DNA of 64,000 nucleotides from Amycolatopsis sp. GM8. GTDB lineage: Bacteria > Actinomycetota > Actinomycetes > Mycobacteriales > Pseudonocardiaceae. Below, piece by piece: positions 45,126-53,292 of this stretch (the first letter of the stretch is position 1; each line of letters starts with the position of its first letter). Under the pieces are notes generated by a model. That model was not told the DNA's origin. It did no database searches and worked only from the letters and a program-made list of their open reading frames with translations. A program made the translations under genes and the position numbers. The stretch lies in NCBI RefSeq assembly GCF_021653975.1, contig NZ_JAJKFK010000007.1:456080-520079 (forward strand). The letters run 5' to 3'.

Positions 45126-45892
45126 CCCTGCCGGGCTCGTTCTGGGCGCAGGAGCTGCCGCGGCTACGACGGGCTGGCTAGGCTCCGGCCGCCGTGCCCC
45201 ACTCCGGCTGGGCGCGGCTGCCCGCCGAGCCTCGGCGGTCTGACCCGCCGCTACCAGCCTCGGCGGCACGCGGGCCGTCGCGCCCGGTCCGCCGTGGACC
45301 TGCCCCGCTGCGCCACTGCGCTCTGGCTGGCCGCCGCATACCCCTTGCTACGCCCGGTCCGGCAGACGCCTGAGCCCGCCGCACCCTGACCAGCGGCCGC
45401 TGTCGCTGCCCGGCCAACCCGGCGGCACACCCGTACACGGAGCCAGCCCTCCCCCCGGCAGGCGCGTGAGCCCACCGCCCACCCGTACCCGGGGCGTGCC
45501 GCGACCCACGGCGGCCTGCCCCGCGGCAGTCGTTTCGCCGCGCTCTGCCCCTCCCTGCAACAGCGGCATCCGGGCATGTCCGGCATATCGGCAAACGCCG
45601 TCCGGGCGTCCTAAGCGCGACCCCGCGCTACGGTGGCACGCCGTGCCAACGCCAACGGCCTGCCGCGCTCGGGCACGCCATCGCCACGGCCTTCACCGCG
45701 CCATCCGCCGCGTCCCGCCGAGCACCTCGCTCCAAACACCCGCCAGGCACAGCCGTCGCCGTAGCCGAGAATCCGGCCGTGCCGGTCCAGCATCCGGCCC
45801 AACCCGACACCCAGCACGACCACGCGATATCCGGCAAGTGCCGCCGACGCGTCCCGTCCGCTCCTAGGTCACCTCCCCATCCGTCACAACCC
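45126..45892. other. long GC-rich intergenic stretch without a supported gene
   Basis: About 770 bp between two genes that point toward it (convergent). Many frames are open because of extreme GC content, but none has a plausible RBS, conserved motif or consistent codon pattern. Short GCC/CGG-rich segments recur loosely. I see nothing else in it. Confidence 0.45.
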
Positions 45893-46489
45893 TCACTCCT
45901 CGATCTCCAGCACGCTGATCCCCCAGCCCGCCGCAGCCGAAAGACCTTCCAAATACCCGATCGCCCGTTCCGTTTTCGGGTAGCGCCGGACCAGCTCCCA
46001 GAACGCCGCGTCGTGCCCAGGCACCCGCAGGTGCGCGAGCTCGTGCACGAGGACGTAGTCGAGCACCCAGGCCGGCACCTGCCGCAACCGCTCGCTGACC
46101 CGGATCGTCGCGTCCGTGGGCGTGCAGGACGCCCACCGCGTGCGCATGGGCGGCACCCAGCGCACGCTCACGGGTAACGCGAGCTTGTCCAGGTAGCGGG
46201 CGGACAGCTGGGCACAGCGCGCCAGCAGCGCTGCGTCCGACTGTTTCGGCGGCGACGCTCGCCGCGATTCGGTGCGCTGCAGCTTGCGCTCCATCTCCGC
46301 GACCCACCGCTTCTCCTCTGCCCGGCTCATCCCGGCCGGGACGAGCACGACCAACGTGTCTCCGTCGCGGTACGCGGAGATCGTGCTCCGCCGCCGCTTG
46401 CTCCGCCGTATTTCAACCTTTTGCTGCGGGTTCTCCACCTGCTCGGTTTTGTCCCGGCCCCTCAGCGAGGGCACCCGTGCGTTCGCCAC
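45893..46489 (-). CDS. M48/YgjP-like metallopeptidase domain protein
   Basis: 198 aa. N-terminal beta-rich part (VEIRRSKRRRSTISAYRDGD) and a C-terminal zinc-binding domain with HELAH in YVLVHELAHLRVPGHD, where the distal His is the third ligand, then FWELVRRYPKTERAIGYLEG. This is the YgjP/WSS1-like architecture. The substrate is unknown. It is divergent from the ThiF-like gene across a space carrying two inverted DnaA-type boxes. Confidence 0.85.
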   Translation of the reverse strand: MANARVPSLRGRDKTEQVENPQQKVEIRRSKRRRSTISAYRDGDTLVVLVPAGMSRAEEKRWVAEMERKLQRTESRRASPPKQSDAALLARCAQLSARYLDKLALPVSVRWVPPMRTRWASCTPTDATIRVSERLRQVPAWVLDYVLVHELAHLRVPGHDAAFWELVRRYPKTERAIGYLEGLSAAAGWGISVLEIEE

Positions 46490-46549
46490 TCGTCCACGGT
46501 AAAGGCAGCCACCGACAACCCGGGAGTCTTCGCGGCGAGACCGGCCTGG

Positions 46550-46579
46550 TTATCCACATCGAATTCTTCCTGTGGATAA
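46550..46579. promoter_or_regulatory. inverted pair of perfect DnaA-type boxes
   Basis: TTATCCACA at 46550-46558 and its reverse complement TGTGGATAA at 46571-46579, 12 bp apart, form a symmetric GTTATCCACA-N12-TGTGGATAAC structure in the divergent promoter region. Both match the DnaA-box consensus fully. Two more copies lie at 49101 and 49154. Confidence 0.6.
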
Positions 46580-46629
46580 CTTCTGTGTTCAGCTGGCGTT
46601 TTCGTAGTCGCCTTGTCACCGTATGTGTC

Positions 46630-47682
46630 ATGGCGAATCCAACGACGCGCAGCGCGGAAGCCCGGCTGCCCAAACGCCCCCGGCTGAGACCCGGCCTGGA
46701 GGTGTACGACCGATGTCCGGGCGAGATCCAGATCGGGCTCGATCCCCGGCATGCGATGGTGGCCACCGAGCTGAGCCCGGACCTCGTCCGGGTCCTGCAC
46801 AGCATCGACGGCCGCCACCGGACCGACGAGCTGCTCGCGATGGCCGACGCCGAGAACACCGACTACCTCCGCGAGCTGCTCACCGACCTGACCCGCCTCG
46901 GCCTCGTCGAAGAGGCGTGGACGCCGGCCGGGCAGCGTCGCACGGCAGGTGAGGTGGGCCTGTGGTCGCTGCGCGCCCGCCAGTCCGGTGCGGAGAGCTT
47001 CACCCGGCGCGAGCACAGCGCGGTGCTCGTACACGGCACCGGCCGGCTGACCATCGCCATCGCCACCCTGCTCGCGGCGTCCGGCGTCGGGCACGTCCAG
47101 GTCGAGGCGGACGGGGCGGTGAGCGATCAGGACACGGGCAGCGGCTACCTCGACTCCGACATCGGCCGGCAGCGCCGCAGCGCCGCGGGTGACGCCGTCA
47201 AGCGGGCGAACCCGGCGGTGAAGCACACCCGCCTGCGCGGCGACCGGCAGCCGGAGCTCGTCGTGCTGGCCGACGCCATTGTGCCGGCCCCGGAAATCGT
47301 GAAACTGCTGTTGCACGAAGGCATTCCGCACCTGCCGGTGCGCGTCCGGGAAGGCGTCGGCATCGTGGGGCCACTGGTCTACCCGGGCAGGAGCACCTGC
47401 CTCGGCTGTGCGGACCTGCACCGCAAGTCGATGGACCCGCAGTGGCCGATGGTGGCCGGGCAGCTCGCCGGGCGCTCGCAGCAGGCCGATCTGTGCAGCG
47501 TGCAGACGACGGCCGGCATGGCGGCCGGGCAGGTTCTCCGGGTTCTCGACCACGTACAAGGTCCGCCGCCGCCGGCGTGGAACACCACGATCGAGATCGA
47601 CGCCCACGGCGGCGTGGTCGAGCATCGCCCGTGGCCGCCGAACCCCGCGTGCGCCTGCGGGGCCCGGCCGCCCGGAGGCTGA
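46630..47682 (+). CDS. ThiF/E1-like protein resembling TOMM cyclodehydratase partner proteins
   Basis: 350 aa from ATG 46630. The N-terminal part resembles a winged-helix leader-binding segment (RPGLEVYDRCPGEIQIGLDP; LLTDLTRLGLVEEAW). The middle is an E1-like Rossmann region (VLVHGTGRLTIAIATLLAA; GVGHVQVEADG) and the C-terminus has paired cysteines for zinc (CLGCADLH and CACGARP). Such proteins bind precursor peptides for azoline formation, but no YcaO gene, precursor peptide or transporter is nearby, so another role is likely. The next gene, an ABC1-type kinase, starts 57 nt downstream. Confidence 0.75.
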   Translation: MANPTTRSAEARLPKRPRLRPGLEVYDRCPGEIQIGLDPRHAMVATELSPDLVRVLHSIDGRHRTDELLAMADAENTDYLRELLTDLTRLGLVEEAWTPAGQRRTAGEVGLWSLRARQSGAESFTRREHSAVLVHGTGRLTIAIATLLAASGVGHVQVEADGAVSDQDTGSGYLDSDIGRQRRSAAGDAVKRANPAVKHTRLRGDRQPELVVLADAIVPAPEIVKLLLHEGIPHLPVRVREGVGIVGPLVYPGRSTCLGCADLHRKSMDPQWPMVAGQLAGRSQQADLCSVQTTAGMAAGQVLRVLDHVQGPPPPAWNTTIEIDAHGGVVEHRPWPPNPACACGARPPGG

Positions 47683-47739
47683 TCGGCTACGCCCCCTGGA
47701 GTCTGCACACGAGATCAGCAGCAAGGCAGAATCATTCAG

Positions 47740-49083
47740 GTGACGGACTTCCAGGAGCGTGAGGACCAGGATCGTCCCGGCATTCCCCGCCGGACCGCGG
47801 CGAGGACGGCGAAACTGGCCAGCTTGCCGCTCGGCATCGCCGGGCGGGCCGTCGGTGGCTGGGGTCGCCGGCTGACCGGGCAGAGCGCCGAGGAAGTCAA
47901 CGCGGCGTTGTCGGCCAAGGCAGCGGAGCAGCTGTTCGAGGTGCTGGGCGCGCTCAAGGGCGGCGCGATGAAGTTCGGCCAGGCGCTGAGCGTGTTCGAA
48001 GCGGCCGTGCCGGACGAGCTGGCCGCGCCGTACCGGGACGCGCTGACCCGGCTCCAGGCGGCCGCACCGCCCATGTCGACCAGGCAGACGCACCGAGTGC
48101 TGGCCGAGCAGCTGGGCCGCTCCTGGCAGGACCGGTTCCGCGAGTTCGACGACGACCCCACCGCGTCCGCCAGCATCGGGCAGGTGCACCGGGCCGTCTG
48201 GCACGACGGCCGCGAGGTCGCGGTCAAGGTCCAGTACCCCGGGGCCGACGTGGCGCTGCGTAGCGATCTTCGCCAGCTACAGCGGTTCAGCCGACTGTTC
48301 CAGGCGCTCGTCCCGGGCGCCGAGGTGAAACCGCTGCTCGCCGAACTCGCGGCGCGAATGGACGAGGAGCTGGACTACCGCGGCGAAGCCGACAACCAGC
48401 GCAAGTTCGCGAAGGCCTTCGAGGACGACGCGCGGGTGCACGTCCCCCGGGTCGTCGCGAGCGCGCCCAAGACGCTGGTCACCGAGTGGATCAGCGGCAC
48501 GCCACTGGCAAAGATCATCGCGGGCGGGGACAAGGCGACCCGTGACACCGTCGGCGAGATGCTCGCCGAGTTCCACTATTCCTCACCTGCGAGGGCGGGG
48601 TTGCTGCACTCGGATCCGCATCCGGGGAACTTCCTGTTACTGGACGACGGCCGGCTCGGGGTGATCGACTTCGGCGCGGTCTCCCGGTTACCGAACGGTA
48701 TTCCGCGCCATCTCGGGGAAATGACGAGACTCGCACTGGACGGCCGCTCCACCGAACTCATGGAACTCCTCCGGGCAGCCGGTTTCGTGCGCCCCGACAG
48801 CGATTTACGTGCCGAAGATGTGCTCGCCTATTTGGCACCGTTCACGGAGCCGCTGGCCGGCGAGCGGTTCCATTTCACCCGTAAGTGGATGCAGCGGCAG
48901 GCGATGCGGGTCGGCGATTCCCGAGGTCAGGACTTCCGGGTGGGAAGGTCACTGAATCTACCCCCGGAATACTTGATGATCCACCGCGTGACAGCCGGAT
49001 CGACCGGGATCCTTTGCCAGCTGGATGCCGAGATTCCGGCGCGGGCGATTGTGGAACGGTGGCAACCGGGCTTCGCAGATTAA
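47740..49083 (+). CDS. ABC1/UbiB-family atypical kinase
   Basis: 447 aa from GTG 47740. Family features are KxGQ in GGAMKFGQALS, the Ala-rich nucleotide loop ASASIGQVHRA, Lys in VAVKVQYPG, GLLHSDPHPGNFLLLDDGR and the metal-binding DFG in IDFGAVSRL. No C-terminal TM pair is evident. In other bacteria UbiB supports quinone lipid metabolism as an ATPase. A comparable role with menaquinone here is inferred. It lies downstream of the ThiF-like gene and is followed by two DnaA-type boxes. Confidence 0.9.
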   Translation: MTDFQEREDQDRPGIPRRTAARTAKLASLPLGIAGRAVGGWGRRLTGQSAEEVNAALSAKAAEQLFEVLGALKGGAMKFGQALSVFEAAVPDELAAPYRDALTRLQAAAPPMSTRQTHRVLAEQLGRSWQDRFREFDDDPTASASIGQVHRAVWHDGREVAVKVQYPGADVALRSDLRQLQRFSRLFQALVPGAEVKPLLAELAARMDEELDYRGEADNQRKFAKAFEDDARVHVPRVVASAPKTLVTEWISGTPLAKIIAGGDKATRDTVGEMLAEFHYSSPARAGLLHSDPHPGNFLLLDDGRLGVIDFGAVSRLPNGIPRHLGEMTRLALDGRSTELMELLRAAGFVRPDSDLRAEDVLAYLAPFTEPLAGERFHFTRKWMQRQAMRVGDSRGQDFRVGRSLNLPPEYLMIHRVTAGSTGILCQLDAEIPARAIVERWQPGFAD

Positions 49084-49100
49084 CCCATTTGACCTACAGG

Positions 49101-49162
49101 TTATCCACAGAAGCCCTACGTTCTCGGACGAACGAGCCATTCGCACGTGCGAGTTATCCACA
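49101..49162 (+). promoter_or_regulatory. direct pair of perfect DnaA-type boxes
   Basis: TTATCCACA at 49101-49109 and again at 49154-49162, same orientation, 53 bp apart. They lie between the ABC1 kinase stop and the next gene start. Together with the pair at 46550-46579 they bracket the thiF-like/ABC1 unit. Confidence 0.6.
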
Positions 49163-49212
49163 ATTTTCATGAACGGGTTCCCTGATTCCGGATTCAGCGG
49201 CACGCTGGACGC

Positions 49213-50166
49213 ATGGCCCGATTGACTTCCGCGGAGCTGACGGCTCTGGGCGCGCCGGACACGAACGGCGTGACGACGAGCGCCAGGCTGCGCAACGCCG
49301 GTGTGACACCGCACGCCATCGCGTCACGGTGCCGCGCCGGCGGCCCGTGGCGGCGGTTGCTGCCGGGCATCATCCAACTCGATGACGGAGAGCTGTCCCG
49401 GCCACAGAAGCTCCGCGCCGCGACGTTCTACGGTGGTGCGGGTTCGGTCGTCAGCGGGATCGACGCGCTGCAGGCGCACGGCGTTCCGGTCCTGCCGCCT
49501 GCCCAGGTGCACACGCTCGTCGCGCTGCACCGGCGGATCCACTCCCAGGACTTCGTGCACCTCGAGCGAACGTCCCGGTTGCCCGAGCCGTTCTGGCACA
49601 ACGGCATCGCGTTCGCCCCGCCCGCCAGGGCGACGATCGACATCGCCCGCCGGGAAACAACGCCGGAACGGCTCCGCCGGCTGCTGGCGCTACCGATCTA
49701 CTACGGGTTGTGCACCTCGGACGACCTCCGCGCCGAACTAGACGCCGGTAACCAGCGCGGCACGGCGTCCGTCCGCGAGATGCTGCGCAACCTGGGCGGT
49801 TCGATGGGCGAGACGTACTTGCAGGGCCTCGCCCGCGAGCTGCTCGAAGAAGTCCCGTTGCCGCCGCCGGTCTGGAACGTGACCGTTTGCGATGTGCTGG
49901 GACGTCCGATCGGCATGGTGGACGCCTGGTGGGACGAGGTCGCGCTCGGCTGGCAATTCGGCGCGGGCGCGTGGGGCACCCGCGGGCCGAAGATGAACCA
50001 CCTGGCCCTCGTCGCGGCGGGCGTGGTCCTGGTGCGCACCCAGCCGGACCAGATGCGCGAGCAAGTCAGGCGCGTCGCGCAGGAGCTGACGAGCGCGTTC
50101 GCCAATGCGGCGAAGCGAAGACGCCCGAGGGTCCGCGCCCTCGGCTCGGTCCCTGCGACGGTGTGA
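49213..50166 (+). CDS. AbiEi-like winged-helix protein with C-terminal nuclease-like region, hypothetical
   Basis: 317 aa from ATG 49213. The N-terminus (VTTSARLRNAGVTPHAIASR; GGPWRRLLPGIIQL) resembles the winged-helix AbiEi antitoxin domain. The middle is VHTLVALHRRI and FVHLERTSRLPEP. The C-terminal part (GMVDAWWDEVALGWQFGAGA) recalls the fold of DUF559/endonuclease-like tails in such actinobacterial proteins. No AbiEii toxin gene adjoins it. These proteins are abundant in actinobacteria and usually not in toxin pairs. The function is unknown. Confidence 0.6.
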   Translation: MARLTSAELTALGAPDTNGVTTSARLRNAGVTPHAIASRCRAGGPWRRLLPGIIQLDDGELSRPQKLRAATFYGGAGSVVSGIDALQAHGVPVLPPAQVHTLVALHRRIHSQDFVHLERTSRLPEPFWHNGIAFAPPARATIDIARRETTPERLRRLLALPIYYGLCTSDDLRAELDAGNQRGTASVREMLRNLGGSMGETYLQGLARELLEEVPLPPPVWNVTVCDVLGRPIGMVDAWWDEVALGWQFGAGAWGTRGPKMNHLALVAAGVVLVRTQPDQMREQVRRVAQELTSAFANAAKRRRPRVRALGSVPATV

Positions 50167-50173
50167 ATGGCAG

Positions 50174-50347
50174 CTACCAGTATTCGGCCGGGAGCTTGCC
50201 TTCGATGTCACGGACGTGCTCGCGAGCGCACCGCGGGCACAACCACTGGATGTCGCCACGTTCGCGCTCCGACACCCAAGCGAGCGCGAGCGCCGGATCC
50301 TGCTCCGCCTCACGAGTAGCGCCGCACCTGGCGCAGGTCGCGATCAC
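50174..50347 (-). CDS. small zinc-ribbon protein, translationally coupled to the methyltransferase
   Basis: 57 aa from GTG 50347, whose GTGA overlaps the stop of the methyltransferase gene. Two CxxC knuckles, TCARCGATRE and WLCPRCAREH, enclose a short helical part (DPALALAWVSERERGD), and the protein ends LPAEYW. This is a compact rubredoxin/zinc-ribbon-like fold that should bind one Zn. The function is unknown. Coupled translation suggests the same transcript as the methyltransferase. Confidence 0.7.
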   Translation of the reverse strand: MIATCARCGATREAEQDPALALAWVSERERGDIQWLCPRCAREHVRDIEGKLPAEYW

Positions 50348-51684
50348 AGCTTTCGTCCGAAGTGGACGGTCCTTGCGCTGAGCACGTAAAGGTCGTCCCG
50401 ATTACCGAGGTAGTCCGGACCGCTCGGGTCCAGCAGACGTCGCACCGTTTCGCGGTCCTCGTCTCCGGCGCGGTCCTCGACGGTCTCGGCAAGACGGCCG
50501 AAGTGCGTAATCACGAACTGGCGCACCTCGTCGGTGGCCGGGGCAGGATGATCGGTGAGCGCGGTGAAGGAGCTGACGTCGGTCAACCCGGCTCGGGCCA
50601 GTGCAGTGGTCCAGCCGTAGGGCATGCGGACGGCGCCTTCCATCGACGCGCGCATCGCACGAAACCATTCGTCGCCGGCTGCCGACAGCCTGCGTTCGAG
50701 GCCCGGCTCGCCGATGCCGAGGTCCCACGGCAGGGTCTGGCTCTCGAGCCCGCCCTCGGCCACGGCCAGCACACCGCCTGGCGACAGCGCCGACGCAAGA
50801 CCAGTGACCCCGGCTTGCTGGTCGGGGAGGTGGTGGACCATCCGCGCCGCCCAAACCAGGTCGGCGGGCGGGACGAGGTCGCCGAGATCCTGGGTCGCCA
50901 CGTCGGCGTGGATCGCGCGGATCACGACCGTCGCCGAGGCAGCTCCGCCCGCCGACGCACCGGTCTCGCGCTCGTCGGCTACCACCCCGGGCGCACCCGG
51001 CGTGCTGGCAGTGGCGGCTGCCGTCGCGTCAGACACTGCGGTGACGGACACGCCAGTAGCCGCCGTGCCATCAGCAGGCGCGGCGGTGCTAGACGCGTCG
51101 GCGGCCGACGCGCCGGTGGCGGGCGCGGCAGTAGCAGATGCGGCACTCGGCGCCGCTGCGGACGCCGCCGTGACGGGCGCGGTAGTGGAAGGCACGACAC
51201 TCGGCGCTGCCGCGGAAGTCGCCGGGGTGGGCGCCGCCGTCGCGGCAACCGCGTCAGGCGCTGCGACGCCTGACAAGCCAATGCCGGACACACCGGCGGC
51301 GGACACACCGGCGGCGGACACGGCGGTGACGGACGCCGCGCCAGATACAGCCGCGGGCGCCGCGACGGCGGACGTGGCGCGCGAAACGGCTGCCCGCGCG
51401 GTTTCCGCGGCGACGGCCAGCAGCTCCGGAACAGCATCGACGAGAAGGAGGGTGCCACCACCACGGGCGGCGAGTGCGACGGCCAGCGCGGCGCTCATCC
51501 CACCGGCTCCTGAACCGACGTCGACGACTGTCGCGCCGGCGGGTACCGCTGCCATCAGGCGGGCGGCGATCGCGGCGTAGGCGCCAGCGTCGAGGTCGTC
51601 GACCCGGCGGAGGTCGGGAATCCGGGTGGCCCAATCGATGTGGTCGTGGGTATGCGCATGTGCCGCCATGAGCCCATTCAACAC
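50344..51684 (-). CDS. class I SAM-dependent methyltransferase with a long low-complexity insert
   Basis: 446 aa from ATG 51684 (GGGGG upstream; ATG 51669 is an alternative). A His-rich start (AHAHTHDHIDWATRIPD) precedes motif I VVDVGSGAGGMSAALA and the second strand LLLVDAVPELLAVA. Then about 150 residues consist almost only of Ala, Ser, Val, Thr, Gly and Pro (residues about 105-255) before the fold resumes at VVIRAIHADVATQDL and MVHHLPDQQAGVTGLASALS. Without the insert it would be about 295 aa, normal for the family. The substrate is unknown. Confidence 0.85.
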   Translation of the reverse strand: MLNGLMAAHAHTHDHIDWATRIPDLRRVDDLDAGAYAAIAARLMAAVPAGATVVDVGSGAGGMSAALAVALAARGGGTLLLVDAVPELLAVAAETARAAVSRATSAVAAPAAVSGAASVTAVSAAGVSAAGVSGIGLSGVAAPDAVAATAAPTPATSAAAPSVVPSTTAPVTAASAAAPSAASATAAPATGASAADASSTAAPADGTAATGVSVTAVSDATAAATASTPGAPGVVADERETGASAGGAASATVVIRAIHADVATQDLGDLVPPADLVWAARMVHHLPDQQAGVTGLASALSPGGVLAVAEGGLESQTLPWDLGIGEPGLERRLSAAGDEWFRAMRASMEGAVRMPYGWTTALARAGLTDVSSFTALTDHPAPATDEVRQFVITHFGRLAETVEDRAGDEDRETVRRLLDPSGPDYLGNRDDLYVLSARTVHFGRKL

Positions 51685-52080
51685 GACCCCCGCACGCGGA
51701 AAAGGGATGTTCGCCGTGGTCGCACACGGCGAACATCCCTTGCCTCACCAGGTGATCCCGCCCGGGCCGCACAGCGAACATCCCTTGCGTCACCGGGTGA
51801 TCCCGGCCGGGCCGTACGGTGCGCTGCCACCGGACCCACGGCGCGCCACCACCGGACACCCAGTGGCACCCGGGACACCCGGTGCCAGCCGGGCCGCACG
51901 GTGGCAATCAGGACACGCGCTGCCACCGGACACCCGTGGCGCAGGGACAACCCAGTGGCAGCCGGGCCGCACGGTGGCAATCGGGACACGCGCTGCCACC
52001 GGGCACCCGGTGACAGCCGGGACGCCCGGCGGCAACCGGGATACCCGGTGGCAGCGCGATCGCGACGTGGACCCAGGAAC
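51685..52080. repeat. degenerate short-repeat region
   Basis: No gene. After the hairpin at 51704-51739, two copies of a GCGAACATCCCTTGC-containing unit occur, then many variants of GGTGGCAATCGGGACACGCG, GTGGCAGCCGGGCCGCAC and CACCGGACACCC. The units are about 15-50 bp and diverged. The repeats have the same C/G-rich, GACAC-type flavour as the insert in the adjacent methyltransferase gene. Confidence 0.65.
51704..51739 (-). terminator. perfect 15-bp hairpin, terminator of the whiB7 transcript
   Basis: GGGATGTTCGCCGTG at 51704-51718 pairs with 51725-51739 around a 6-nt loop. On the minus strand it is followed by TTTT. It lies beyond the small gene downstream of whiB7 and before the methyltransferase start. 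Confidence 0.65.
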
Positions 52081-52323
52081 TCAGGACCGGTGGCGCTGGG
52101 CGCGGCGGGCGGCCCAGTGCGCCATCCGGTCCCATCTGCGGGCCGCGCGGGCGTGTCCGCGTTCCTGTTGCGCCCGGATATCCCGGCGCATGTCCTGTAT
52201 TCGTGCTCTCGCGAGTTCTTCGTACATCAACATCTCGGTGATCTCCTTGGTCAATACGGGTGCCGAACTCGGTCGGACATCCGTGGTGTCTGGCTTTTCG
52301 CTGATCAGAAGTAGGTCACTCAT
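52081..52323 (-). CDS. small basic hypothetical protein co-transcribed with whiB7
   Basis: 80 aa from ATG 52323, overlapping the whiB7 TGA by four bases. N-terminal part MSDLLLISEKPDTTDV, then a helical Arg-rich C-terminal half (EMLMYEELARARIQDMRRDI; RAARRWDRMAHWAARRAQRH). No known domain. Coupling suggests it is made together with WhiB7. It could bind nucleic acid or the ribosome, but that is a guess from charge only. Confidence 0.6.
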   Translation of the reverse strand: MSDLLLISEKPDTTDVRPSSAPVLTKEITEMLMYEELARARIQDMRRDIRAQQERGHARAARRWDRMAHWAARRAQRHRS

Positions 52324-52724
52324 GCGGCGGCGCTCCGCCGCTCGGTCGAGGTCCGCTGGGGCTGCTCCGCCGCCACGGAACGCTCGACGACCGGGTGCTT
52401 CCGCGGACGCCCCCGAGGCCGCTTCCGCGCGACCACGACGCCACGCTCGAAGATCTCGCCGCCCCAGACGCCCCACGGCTCACGCCGCGCGAGCGCGCCG
52501 GCCAGGCAGGACTCCCGGATCGGGCAGTCGCCGCACAGGCGCTTGGCACGCTCGAGATCCGCGGGAGCCTCCGCGAACCACAGGTCGGCATCCCCGGACC
52601 GGCAGGGCAGGTCCAGCTCGGGCGAGACGGCCACGTCGAGCAGGTCACCGGTACCCAGGGTGCTGGGATCGGTGAACTCGGCGGGTAACGCCCCCTCTGA
52701 CGCGAAGGCGATTGCCGATGACAT
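52320..52724 (-). CDS. whiB7: WhiB7-type iron-sulfur transcriptional regulator
   Basis: 134 aa from ATG 52724 with AAAGGAG upstream. Four Cys of the WhiB [4Fe-4S] site are present (DLPCRSGD; RLCGDCPIRESC), then the G[V/I]WGGE turn in PWGVWGGEIF. A C-terminal AT-hook RGRPRKH marks the WhiB7 subclass. WhiB7 binds the primary sigma factor and activates intrinsic antibiotic-resistance genes when translation is inhibited. A strong hairpin lies in the leader (52781-52823). A small gene overlaps the 3' end. Confidence 0.92.
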   Translation of the reverse strand: MSSAIAFASEGALPAEFTDPSTLGTGDLLDVAVSPELDLPCRSGDADLWFAEAPADLERAKRLCGDCPIRESCLAGALARREPWGVWGGEIFERGVVVARKRPRGRPRKHPVVERSVAAEQPQRTSTERRSAAA

Positions 52725-52780
52725 TCCCGTTCTCCTTTGTGTAGTAACGGTTTTCCGGTTATGGAGGGGTACAGCACAAA

Positions 52781-52823
52781 CACGAAGGCCGCGGATCCGA
52801 TGTACGGTTCCGCGGCCTTCGTG
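52781..52823 (-). terminator. 15-bp hairpin upstream of whiB7 (terminator or attenuator)
   Basis: CACGAAGGCCGCGGA at 52781-52795 pairs perfectly with 52809-52823 around a 13-nt loop, followed on the minus strand by TTTGTG. It stands 20 nt after the stop of the 82-aa gene and 57 nt before whiB7. It may simply end that gene or act as the attenuator known for whiB7/wblC leaders. Confidence 0.65.
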
Positions 52824-52843
52824 AGCCTATTTCCCAGAGGGTG

Positions 52844-53092
52844 TCAGGGACTTCGCTCAAGCGGAGGGTGCGGAACGTGGATCTTCGGCTGCTCGTACGT
52901 CGGCAGGACGGCATCGGCCAGCATGAGCTCGACACCGAAGGCACGGCTGCGGTCAGCAAGGACGCGCACCGGGTTCCCGGCAACACTTTCCTCGGACCAA
53001 CGCACACCGATGCCCTGGCCGTTGACAGCGCCCATCGGGCTGGCGCAGGACAGCGTGGTGCCAGGGTTGCCGATCAGATTGGTGATCTTCAT
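52844..53092 (-). CDS. small hypothetical protein upstream of whiB7
   Basis: 82 aa from ATG 53092 with AGGAGG seven nt upstream, a strong RBS. Start MKITNLIGNPGTTLSCASPM; the middle NPVRVLADRSRAFGVELMLA; Pro-rich end. One or two Cys, no TM. I do not recognise it. It may be an independent gene or part of the whiB7 leader system, in which translation of an upstream frame senses ribosome inhibition. Confidence 0.55.
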   Translation of the reverse strand: MKITNLIGNPGTTLSCASPMGAVNGQGIGVRWSEESVAGNPVRVLADRSRAFGVELMLADAVLPTYEQPKIHVPHPPLERSP

Positions 53093-53292
53093 TCCAGGCG
53101 CCTCCTCTCGCTGTCCAGCGCTCATCGCTTTCGCGACGGGCGGAATCCCCCTCGGGTGGCGGTCTCCACCCGACCCATGCAGGCTATTGCTCTTGCCCTG
53201 ATGGCTGCAACTTATTTTCCCAAGACTCCCCGAATCGACGAAGATCCGCCCTGAGCGGCGGTTTTGCCGCACGGATCGAGCTGTCGACGCGG

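Noticed and set aside
45126..45892. Several open frames on both strands (for example 45178-45594 minus and 45466-45867 plus)
   Set aside because: They are open because of very high GC. Their translations are Arg/Pro/Ala-rich, without RBS, motif or consistent codon pattern.
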